From Ochromonadaceae sp. CCMP2298 (taxonomy: Eukaryota; Sar; Synurophyceae; Ochromonadales; Ochromonadaceae), in NCBI GenBank assembly GCA_026770595.1, contig MU634272.1, positions 1 through 13,766 of the forward strand: DNA of 13,766 nt, given 5' to 3'. Position 1 is the stretch's first letter; the number at the start of each line of letters is the position of its first letter. The notes below the pieces were generated by a model. It was not told the origin of the DNA, searched no databases, and was given only the letters and a program-made list of their open reading frames with translations. Shown here one piece after another: positions 6,359 to 13,766 of this stretch. Made by a program: the position numbers and the translations under genes.

Positions 6359-6498
6359 TATATAGTATATATAGTATCTGCTCCTACTTTATTGAGATGT
6401 TAAGTTGTCTATCGATGAATAAATATCAAATAACGTATTTTCAAAGAGGATTTGCTGTTTAAGCACAGAAACGACACACGACACACGACAACTGATTG
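6359..6498. other. 3' intergenic between convergent RWD-YVH1 and MYB genes
   Basis: The 140 nt begin with a tatagtatatatagtat run right after the stop. They contain AATAAA at 6418-6423, about 60 nt after the RWD-YVH1 stop, a likely poly(A) signal. A cgacacacgacacacgaca repeat lies at about 6471-6489. No gene is seen. Confidence 0.6.
6418..6423 (+). terminator. Probable polyadenylation signal
   Basis: AATAAA lies 60 nt downstream of the 5213-6358 stop codon and is followed by AT-rich sequence. Confidence 0.55.
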
Positions 6499-7780
6499 CT
6501 ACACTTCTGATTCCGAGTCTGCCTCCTCTCTGGCAGCCTGCACCTCAGCATGCTTCATAAATAAACTGTCCACGTCGTAGCTCGGTTGAAAAGCTGGACC
6601 GGCCACGCCACCCATTCGAACTTCGCCGACTAAGCTATAAATTTGACTGTGCATAGCTGGCAATACCTGTCCGTTGACCGGCTGGGGCACTGCGGCAGCT
6701 CCTTGGCCCCCTTCAACCCCTGGAACCCCTGAAACCCCTTCAACCCCTGCACTCTGCGCTATTGTCTGGTAGTAAGGCATGCTGCCTGAGTCTGGCGCGG
6801 GGTATCCGTTTTGGTATCCCACAAAGGCAACGCTCCCAGCCACAGCCAGCATCTCCCGCACAGCACTCATGTCCTGCGGGTGAGGATACTCTCCCATCTC
6901 GTACCCACTCAACCGCTGTTTTTTCGCCTCTGACTGTTGCGAGCTTGGGTCCTCGGCACCCTGTCGATCTACAAGTGGCACAGTTCAGGGATAGTAGAGC
7001 GATTATCCACCCGATGGGAAGTGGAGAGGTGTTGGGGAGATGGATGCGTTCAGAATGTGAATCTCAGCGAAATCTGCACGACTTCACTACAGTGCTCACC
7101 TTTTTTCGCTGCGCTACTGCTGCAGGGCGTGACGGTGATGCTGCCAGCCGCTGACCCGCTGCTGGACCCACCCGCATTGCCAGAGCCACCGAGAGCGTAG
7201 AGGGGGGCGCTATTCGCCGAGTAGGCCTTCATGAGCGCGTGGTAGCGGAGCTTGACACTATTTTCCGTGCGGCCTTTCACCTGTCGCGCGATGCAGGCCC
7301 ACTTGTTGCCCATCCCGCTCTGCAGGCGCAGCAGCAGCTCGTCCTCCTTTGGCGAGAACGTGGTCTTCAGCAGAGATGGATCGAGGTAGTTGGCCCACCG
7401 CTCTCTGCACTGCTTGGAGGTGCGGCCGGGCATCTTGTCCGCCACCTTGCCCCAGTGGTCGTAGCCCTCGCTGACCACCACCCGCAGCAGCTCGTCTTCC
7501 TCGTCCGTCCACTTCCCCTTCACCAAGCCCGGACGCAGCACCTTCTCCCACCGCTGGATGCATGGCACTGAAGGGAGGCGAAACTAGAGGTGAGAACAAT
7601 CGAAGAATCCAGCCTGTCAAGGCGCCACTTTCTACCTGTGCCTCTTGTGCCCACCAATTCGCTGATACTTCTCCAGTCTGAGTCTCCATACAAATTGAAA
7701 CCTTCCAGCAGCTTCTGGTCTTCTTGACTAGTCCACTTGACTCCCCAGTTATGAGTTCTTCCATCTCCTACCTCCTCCAT
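6499..7780 (-). CDS. MYB3R: Three-repeat MYB (3R-MYB/c-MYB-like) transcription factor
   Basis: Three exons (7780-7636, 7567-7100, 6968-6499) with GT-AG introns of 68 and 131 nt encode 360 residues. Both junctions are phase 1 and in frame. ATG 7780 is the only ATG in its frame, although the frame stays open upstream to about 7987. Three MYB helix-turn-helix repeats follow with canonical 18-19 residue spacing of the core aromatics. R1 has W16, W36 and W55. R2 has W68, W87 and W106, with GKQC-like SKQCRERWANYL. R3 has F119, W138 and Y157. R1 crosses the first intron. R3 is divergent, with F and Y replacing two Trp and NSVKLRYHALM where plants and animals have NAIKNHWNS. After residue 165 the protein is S/G-rich, with a short G-V-E/S/P repeat and an acidic end (ADSESEV). 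3R-MYBs control G2/M genes in plants. SMC4 lies directly upstream on the same strand. Confidence 0.93.
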
Positions 7781-8281
7781 TATGACCTGTCCTTCCTTGG
7801 TCGGAGCGCCTGTCCTTCCTTGGTCGGATTCGCCTTTTCCGCTCACGTCTCCCCACCCAGACACGCAAAGCGATTCACACGCACGCACAGGTCTTTCCTG
7901 CACTTGCCCACGATCAATCTGATTGCTTCTGTCATCCTTAACTGTTGAACAGTTGAATGGAATGAGGTGTAGCTGCCAAAGACACACCTGCTATCTGCGC
8001 CAAATGGGTGTTATTTTTTATACGCCCTCAACGATAATTCGTTACGTATTTCCCACGTGATTATCGCTACCGGTATGACAACACTTTTATGTAGAGCTTT
8101 GACAACACTTAATAGAAAGGCTGGTGTAGAAAGAGCTTTTCCTTACGTTCTATAAACTTAAATGGTATGGCGATCAAATTCCAAACCAACCGCCATTCCA
8201 GAGGAGCAACAGTCGCGGGCGTACTGGTCTATATTCAGCAGCAGCCATGATCGGACTAAGCTCTGTTGATCACGAAAACAA
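7781..8281. promoter_or_regulatory. Region between SMC4 stop and MYB start
   Basis: These 501 nt hold the SMC4 3' end and the MYB promoter and leader. Visible elements are a perfect 20-nt direct repeat (7786-7805, 7809-7828), a TACGTA (8043-8048), a CACGTG G-box (8054-8059), and tgacaacactt twice (8076-8086, 8100-8110). CAG|GTGTGT near 7986-7995 on the minus strand could be a donor of a leader intron. I see no gene. Confidence 0.55.
7786..7828. repeat. 20-nt direct repeat immediately upstream of the MYB start
   Basis: cctgtccttccttggtcgga occurs perfectly at 7786-7805 and 7809-7828, separated by gcg (period 23 nt). The near copy ends 6 nt before the MYB ATG on the minus strand, so both copies would lie in the leader if transcription starts upstream. 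Confidence 0.95.
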
Positions 8282-11200
8282 TTAATTGACCTTGTTCGTT
8301 ACATCTCCCAGAGGGTTTGCCTTCACCGAGGCGATCGTCTTGACCGGTTCCCCCGCGGCCGCGCTGGCGAAGAGTTTGGGGTTGATGGTGACGCTCTTGG
8401 TGGCGTCGTTGGTCTTGTAGATGCCCACGAGTCGGTCGGCCAGCTCGAACATGTTGTTGCGCAGAGAGATGATGATGAACTGCGCGTCCTTGGTGCGGTC
8501 CTTGATGTAGTTGGCCACGATGGACACGTTCTTGAAGTCCAGCGCGGCGTCGATCTCGTCCATCACGTACAGAGGCGTGGGCTTGTAGTGGTGCAGGGCG
8601 AAGACCAGCGCGAGGCTGGAGAGGGTCTTCTCCCCGCCCGACAGGTTGGAGATGTTCTTCCAGGACTTCTTGGGCGGGCGCACAGAGAACACGATGCCCT
8701 CGGAGAAGGGATCCAACGAGTCCAGCAGCTCCAGCTCGGCGTCTCCGCCCAGCGTGATCATCTGGTACATCTCCTTCAGCTTGAGCGAGATCACGCCGAA
8801 GCCCGCCATGAACGCCTCCAGCCGCTGCCGGCGCAGGTCCTCGTAGGTGCGGCGCACGGCGTTGCGCGCCTCGGTGATCTGCTCCAGATCCAGCAGCCGG
8901 CTCCTGTGGAGGGGTTGGGAGGGTGGACAGGTGGATAGGTGGATAGGAGGGGAGTGGAGGGCAGGGAGTCAGCAAAAAAGTGCTAGCGCAGAGTGTGTGT
9001 GCTGGGAGTCTCACCTGTAGCTGGCGTCCTTCTTCATGTACTCCAGCAAGGCGCTCATGTTCACGCTGCTCTTCATCCTAAGGTAGATAGGGTTAGAGAG
9101 GGTAAGAGAGGGTTAGCAGGGGTAGTCGGGGGGGGAGGGCGTCGGATGGGAACAGGGGTCGGATTCAGGGGAATGGGGTATGGGAGGAAGGGGGAGGGTA
9201 TAGATGGTGTTTAGATAGGCGAAGTCTTTCAAAACGTACTTGTTCTTCTGTGCCTCCATGATGTTGATGTCTCTCTTGAGCTCCTCGCTGTCCAGGCGGC
9301 TCAGCTCCTCCTCGACGAGGACGGGCAGCGCCTCCAGCGCATCGGCCTCCACCGCCCCCTTCTGCGGGCTGCAGGCGACCTTCATCGGCGAGCCCCCATC
9401 AGAGGACGGGGCGGGAGTGGGCGCGGGCGCAGTTGCGGCCTGCACCACTGCAAGGAACTCCCTCTGCTCGTCGGTGTGCTCCGCGCGCACCGCCTCTGCC
9501 TCCAGGCGCCACTTCTTGCACATGCTCTTGCACTCCTTCAGCTCAGAGGCGATGCGCTCGCGCTCCACGGTGAGGTCGAGCTCGACGGTCTTGACCTTGT
9601 TCACCAGCGCCTTGAGGTCGTGGAACTCCTTGGAGATGCTCTGCAGCTGCGCCTCCAGATCCACCATACGCTCGCGCGCGGACTCTACAGCGTTGACCAC
9701 CTCGAGGGCGTCCGTCTCCATCTCCTTCTGCTGCGCCACCAAGTCCGCCAGCTTGGCCTCGGCCTTGGCGCAGTCGCCCTCGGCCTTCACGCGCAGCGCG
9801 GCGGCCTTCTGAGCCTGCTTGCGCGCGCTGCTCTCCTCCACGGTCTTGGTGGCCATGCTGCCCGAGAGCGTGTCCAGCTGCGCGGAGTACGAGTCGATCT
9901 TGGCCTGCACCTTAGCCAGCTTGGGCCCCCCCACGCTGAGAATGCGCCTCTGCAGGGAGGCCACCTCGGTCTGCATGGTACGCAAGTTGGGCGCCACGGT
10001 CTCTACCTGCGCCTCGATATCCTCCAGGCGGCTCTGCTGCTCCGCCAGCTGCTCCTTCTCCCCCGCAGAGAGCTCGCAGTCGGCGGCGGTCTGCTTCAGG
10101 CGCGCGGCAAGCTCGGCCTCCTGCTCTGCATACCGCGCCACCGCCATGCGTGCCTTCTCCGCACCCGTGGCCAGCTCCCGCAGCTGCTTCTGCAAATCCT
10201 TCAACTTGCTCTCGTTGGCGGCCTTGTGGGAGCGGCACTGGGACAGCTCGTGCTGCAGCTGCGCCACCCGCTCCTCGAGGGCCCTGACTGCCTCCGCACT
10301 GTACTCGTCCTCCACCGCCGCACCCCTGGCGCTCTTGGCGACCCCCGCAGAGGCCCTACCCGACGTCAACTTCATGCCCCCCGAGCGCCCCTCCTTGCCT
10401 CCGCCGGACATTGCGCCAGACGTGTCGATGAGGTTGCCGTCCAGCGTGACGACCCTCCACATGGCGCGGTCGCCCTGGTAGGCCATGGCCACCGCCTGGT
10501 CCAGGTCCTTGGCCACCAAGGTGTCCTTCAAGGCCATGTAGAAGGCCGGCCGCACCGCGGCGTCAGCGCCTTCCACCAGGTCGAACAGCCGCCTAGCGCC
10601 CGCGGGCACCTGCACGGGGCGGTCCATGCGCGCGGCCCAGTCCTGCATCTGGTCCAAGACCACGAAGGAGGCCCGGCCCAAGTTCATCTCCCGCAGGTAG
10701 TTGATGCACGCCTGCCCGCCCTCCGCGCTGTCCACCACGATGTAGTCCAGCAGCCCGCAGGCGGTGGACACAGCCACGTCGAACTCCGCAGGGATGCAGC
10801 CCAGGTCGCCCAGCCTCCCGTGCACGCCCGCGGCAGAGAGGGCTCCCCCCTTGCGCGCAGCCTGCAGCACCTTCTGCACCACGGCCGAGGAGCCCTTGCT
10901 CGACTGCTGCGTCGCCAGACTTGCCTTGCCGAGCTCCGCCTGCGTTATGGCGCTGCGCACGGCCGTCTGCAGGCCTGCCTCCTGCTCTGCGCATGCGCGA
11001 ATGGCCCCCTCCGTGGCAGCAACCTCTCCCTCCAGCACCTCCCTCTGCGGCCCCTGCATCGCCTCCAGCCCCACGCAGGCCGCCTCTCGGTCCAAGCACA
11101 GCTTCGCCAGCTTCTCCTGCGTGGCGGCCGCAGCCTTGGTGGCACTGTTGGCGCGCGCCTGCAGCAGCGATGCGGCGGACTGGGCCAGCTCCTTCTCCGT

Positions 11201-12487
11201 GAGCAGCGAGGCCACAGCCTTCTCCTGCACCAAGAGCTGCGTCTGCGCCGTCTCCAAACTGGCCCGCAGCTCCTTTGTGGCCTCCTGCAGACCCTCCATA
11301 ATGGTCTCCAGCTGCGCCTCTTCGTCGAGCTTCTTGGCCTCGAAGTCTGCGATGAGCGTCTCGTACTTGCCCATCTGCACTAGCGTATCGTCTGCCTCCT
11401 TCTCGCAGTCCGTCTCCTTCTTGGCCTCCTTCGCGATGGCGGCCTGCTGCTTCTTGATCAGCGCCTTGGCGTGCTTCATGTCCTCCTGCAGCTTTACATC
11501 GTTGCGCTCGAAGGCGTCGTACTGCGTGCTGGACTTCTGAAGCTCTGCGTTCACCGCGTCGTGGTCCGCCTTGATGCGCTCGTACTCGCCCTGGATCACC
11601 GACAGCCGGCTCTCGCTGTCCACCAGCTTGCTCTTCTCGTACGCGAGCTTCTCATTGGCCTTCTCCAACTTCTCGCTGAACGCGGTTGCTTTGTCGTTGG
11701 AGTCGTGCTCGAACACCTGGTAGAGCTCGTTCTTGCGTCTGCGGATGTCCTTCTCCTTCTCCATGAAGGCCTCTGCCTCCAGCTTCGACCCCGACAGGTT
11801 GTCGCGCTCCTTCTCCGCGATCTTCAGGCGATTCACCTTCTCCACCCTCATCTCTGTGATCTCGTCCAGCTCCTTGGAGGCTGCGGCGATCTGCTCGACG
11901 AAGCGGTTGGAGCCGATGATATCCTCCAGGTACTCCAGCAGGCCCTCCTCGTGCGGCGTCAGGGCCTTGGGCTTCATCATCGCGATCTGCTCCACCTCGC
12001 CCTGCAGAATCAAGAACCTGTTGTTGTCCAGATCAATCCCGTGCTGTCTGAGGAGCAGACCCACGTCGGTGTAGGTGGTGGACCGGCTGTCCAGAGTGTA
12101 CTTGGACTGGTTGTTCTGGAAGGCCGTGCGCGTCACAACGAAGGAACTGTCGGGCAAGACCTCGTAGTCATCGTCGGACTCCACGTGATCGAAGATCAGC
12201 TGAAAGTGTACGGAAACCTTGGCATATTCCAGGCTCGGGAAGCTTGCCGACTTGTGGATCAGCTCGGAGACCTTGTTCAGTCTCAGCTGCTTCGCCCTCT
12301 TTCCGAACACGAAGAGCAGCGCGTCAATGACATTTGACTTTCCACTACCGTTGGGACCCACAATACTGGAAAATCTCTTGTGGAAGGGCCCGATCTCCTG
12401 CTGACCAGCGTAGGACTTAAAGTTCTCCAGCACCATCTTGGTGATCATCAGACGAGACTTCCTCGTCTCTTGAGGAACCTCCGCCAT
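8282..12487 (-). CDS. SMC4: SMC4, condensin core ATPase subunit
   Basis: Three exons (12487-9240, 9077-9015, 8903-8282) with GT-AG introns of 162 and 111 nt encode 1310 residues, close to human SMC4 (1288). ATG 12487 starts MAEVPQETRKSRLMI. There is no ATG in the open frame upstream of it. Head domain: Walker A GPNGSGKSNVIDALLFVFGK (residues 44-63; the FVFGKRA wording is SMC4-like). Two long coiled-coil arms (about 190-530 and 715-1075) flank a hinge (about 540-695) with GVHGRLGDLG and DTSGAMSGGG. C-terminal head: DAELELLDSLDPFSEG, ABC signature LSGGEKTLSSLALVF (1191-1205), Walker B PLYVMDEIDAALD (1214-1226), and the D-loop and switch region through SLRNNMFELADRLVGIYKT. SMC4 pairs with SMC2 in condensin I and II and compacts mitotic chromosomes by ATP-driven loop extrusion. 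All catalytic motifs are intact. Exon 1 holds more than 80% of the gene; the short 63-nt exon 2 encodes the SVNMSALLEYMKKDASYR segment near the head. Confidence 0.97.
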
Positions 12488-12985
12488 GTTTAAATAATCG
12501 CTCTCACGCAGCAGTCCTTCCTTCAGAGGCAGATCACGTCGATGTGAACTGATGGCTGCGATCTGTTCCGATCTGTGCCCTGGTCGATCAATTGTGGTGC
12601 TGCAACTCTGCGCGCAGAGGCTTTCGTTCAAAGCGAGCGAGGCAACGACCAAAAAAAAGGGAAGAGGGATGGAGCCGTTGGAAAATCGGCTGCCATTTTA
12701 CAGTACGTACTCAGGGGGGAATTGCCCCTTCAATTTGGGTTTTGGCAGGGGTTTTTTTGTTTTTCGGTTGGGTGCAACATTTCTTCTAAAAAGCCCAACT
12801 CGCCGCGAATTTTTACATTGGCGTCCTCTCTTGTCTCGATTTTGACTTTGAAGGTGGTATGATGTACCGATATATCTGTATTTTTAGCTCAGATTACAAA
12901 TACATATGTAATTGATGTGAACACAAATTCTGTACAATGCAAAATATAGATACTGTACTCTTGTACACACCCCCCCATAAATCCG
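12488..12985. promoter_or_regulatory. SMC4 upstream region and 3' end of the right-edge gene
   Basis: This 498-nt stretch holds an MSA-like element (12672-12682), TACGTA (12704-12709), two T-rich runs (12750-12765, about 12810) and AT-rich sequence near 12870-12960. The frame open upstream of the SMC4 ATG (to about 12652) lacks another ATG. No gene is seen. Confidence 0.5.
12672..12682 (-). promoter_or_regulatory. MSA-like (3R-MYB target) element upstream of SMC4
   Basis: The minus strand reads TCCAACGGCTC. This matches the plant mitosis-specific activator consensus YCYAACGGYYA at 10 of 11 positions, including the AACGG core, and lies about 190 nt upstream of the SMC4 ATG. Function is inferred from the consensus and from the neighbouring 3R-MYB gene. 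Confidence 0.4.
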
Positions 12986-13177
12986 CTATAGCCTCAACCT
13001 CCACAGCTGCACAAGCTCCCTAATATTCGACTGCCCGTCCTCCACAACCAGCACCACCTCGTAGGACAGCAGACGTCGTGCTTTTACAAGCGTTTCGAGC
13101 GTGAACGTGCCCCTGCTGAGGTACGTAACTGCGTGGGGAACGGAACTGAGTGGGGTACGTACTACGTACTCTACGTG
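12986..13177 (-). other. Open extension after the TGA of the right-edge gene
   Basis: Directly after TGA (13180-13178) the same frame stays open for 63 codons to TAG (12988-12986). The downstream part reads like ordinary protein (GTFTLETLVKARRLL, then SYEVVLVVEDGQ, ending QLWRLRL). I found no phase-compatible GT-AG or GC-AG intron that would remove the TGA. It may be readthrough, selenocysteine recoding, a nonsense allele, or a chance open frame. I see no clear SECIS-like element in the following 250 nt. Confidence 0.4.
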
Positions 13178-13662
13178 TCATCTCGCGACTGTGGCGTTGA
13201 CCAGGTCGTAGATGGGGTCGAAGGAATTCTGCTTCACGTTCACTGATAAAAGACAGGAATTTTGTATAAGAATCAGATAAAAAGACACTATCTTGGTCGA
13301 GGGTCTTCGCTTACCTGACGTATAGGCCGCCCGATTAGTCACCTTCACAGGTAGATCGGCCGTGTACACCAGCACTGCGGTTTTGACAAACAGCTTGCGG
13401 GAGACGGTGTTGGAGAGTCTGCCGTAGCGGTCGATCATCTGAGTGGGTTTAATACATATTTACAGTATATAGAGAGGGGGTTAATTACATATTGCATAGA
13501 GAGAGGGGTTTAATACATATTGGAGGAGGGGTTAATTACATATTGCATTGAGAGAGGGGTTTAATACATATATTAGAGAGGGGGTTGAAATTACATCTGC
13601 ATAGTTATTGTGGGCGCGTATTTCCCCTTGGTGAAGGCGGAGCAGGATCGGGGGTTGAAGTT
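13178..13662 (-). CDS. 3' exons of an unrecognised gene, running off the right edge
   Basis: Three exons can be supported on the minus strand: 13662-13595, 13438-13315 and 13242-13178, ending in TGA. The second and third join cleanly (TCA G|TG; 72-nt GT-AG intron) to give MIDRYGRLSNTVSRKLF and onward, then LVYTADLPVKVTNRAAYTS and VNVKQNSFDPIYDL. The first exon is bounded by CCTCAG and AT|GTAATT. Only the frame ending NNYAD joins the next exon in phase. A GC3-richer frame (reading SCSAFTKGKYAPTI) would meet a stop, so the boundary of this exon is uncertain. The strand pattern suggests a beta-rich region, but I recognise no family. The 5' part lies beyond the window. Confidence 0.5.
13439..13600. 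repeat. Tandem composite repeat filling an intron of the right-edge gene
   Basis: The intron 13439-13594 consists of about three copies of a 50-60 nt composite unit. On the plus strand each is a ggtttaatacatatt module, then gagaggg, then a gttaattacatattgcat module. The last copy (gttgaaattacatctgcat, 13584-13602) is the exon/intron junction itself. The repeats therefore reproduce a diverged version of the gene's own 5' splice site. Confidence 0.8.
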
Positions 13663-13673
13663 CTGAGGTGGGG

Positions 13674-13766
13674 GTAGTGGGTAGTGGGTAGTGGGTAGTG
13701 GGTAGTGGGTAGTGGGTAGTGGGTAGTGGGTAGTGGGTAGTGGGTAGTGGGTAGTGGGTAGTGGGT
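13674..13766. repeat. 7-nt minisatellite (gtagtgg)n reaching the window edge
   Basis: About 13 uninterrupted copies of the heptamer gtagtgg (sense strand CCCACTA-type) run from 13674 to the last base. They lie in the intron just upstream of the acceptor at 13664-13663 and form its pyrimidine-rich tract. The total length is unknown because the array leaves the window. Confidence 0.95.

Noticed and set aside
9476-11383. 635-codon open frame on the plus strand opposite SMC4
   Set aside because: It is an antisense shadow of a GC-rich coiled-coil gene. Its product is a monotonous L/R/H/G-rich sequence, while the opposite strand carries unmistakable SMC4 motifs.
12488-12652. N-terminal extension of SMC4 in the open upstream frame
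   Set aside because: No ATG occurs in that frame upstream of 12487, and SMC4 homologues start near the chosen methionine.
12700-12985. SECIS element to support selenocysteine at the TGA of the right-edge gene
   Set aside because: I could not see the ATGA...AA...TGA core in the expected arrangement on the minus strand. A covariance search would be needed to be sure.
13674-13766. Chromosome telomere
   Set aside because: The unit (gtagtgg) is not a known telomere repeat, and the array sits inside a gene next to a splice acceptor.

Overview
This window is nuclear DNA of a eukaryote. Five of the six loci are supported by spliced or long coding regions. Every intron in the three recognised split genes is GT-AG and preserves the reading frame. 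TATA boxes, an AATAAA signal and simple-sequence-rich non-coding DNA separate the genes, and there are no operons or Shine-Dalgarno sites. Genes are mono- or oligo-exonic, with introns of 66-429 nt that are often pyrimidine-rich on the sense strand. A three-repeat MYB together with a response-regulator receiver protein suits an alga, a stramenopile-type protist or a related microbial eukaryote. I cannot name the lineage from sequence alone.

Layout. Positions 1-486 hold a split inverted repeat and a TATA box ahead of an unrecognised gene (487-1563, +) with five 15-residue charged repeats. Convergent to it is a four-exon CZIB (C1orf123/UPF0587) homologue (1790-2882, -) whose four usual zinc cysteines are replaced. 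Its introns carry an 8-nt microsatellite, a long polypurine tract and a shared 35-nt element. About 1.2 kb without a convincing gene follows, including three evenly spaced TACGTA palindromes. A single-exon receiver-domain protein (4068-4826, -) is divergent from a single-exon gene (5213-6358, +) that joins an RWD-like domain to the YVH1/DUSP12 zinc-binding domain with no phosphatase. The leader of that gene holds a 64-nt near-perfect hairpin inside a 30-codon uORF whose stop overlaps the main start codon.

Convergent to it is a three-exon 3R-MYB gene (6499-7780, -), which lies just downstream of a three-exon SMC4 condensin gene (8282-12487, -). SMC4 has a good match to the plant MSA element, the G2/M target of 3R-MYB proteins, about 190 nt upstream. 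The right edge (12986-13766, -) holds the 3' exons of an unrecognised gene. Its reading frame meets a TGA and then stays open for 63 more codons, and one of its introns is built from tandem copies that resemble its own 5' splice junction.

The genes look like independent housekeeping or regulatory units. The only functional link I infer is 3R-MYB with SMC4. The most unusual items are the RWD-YVH1 zinc-domain protein with its structured uORF leader, the cysteine-less CZIB with sequence-related introns, and the in-frame TGA of the right-edge gene.
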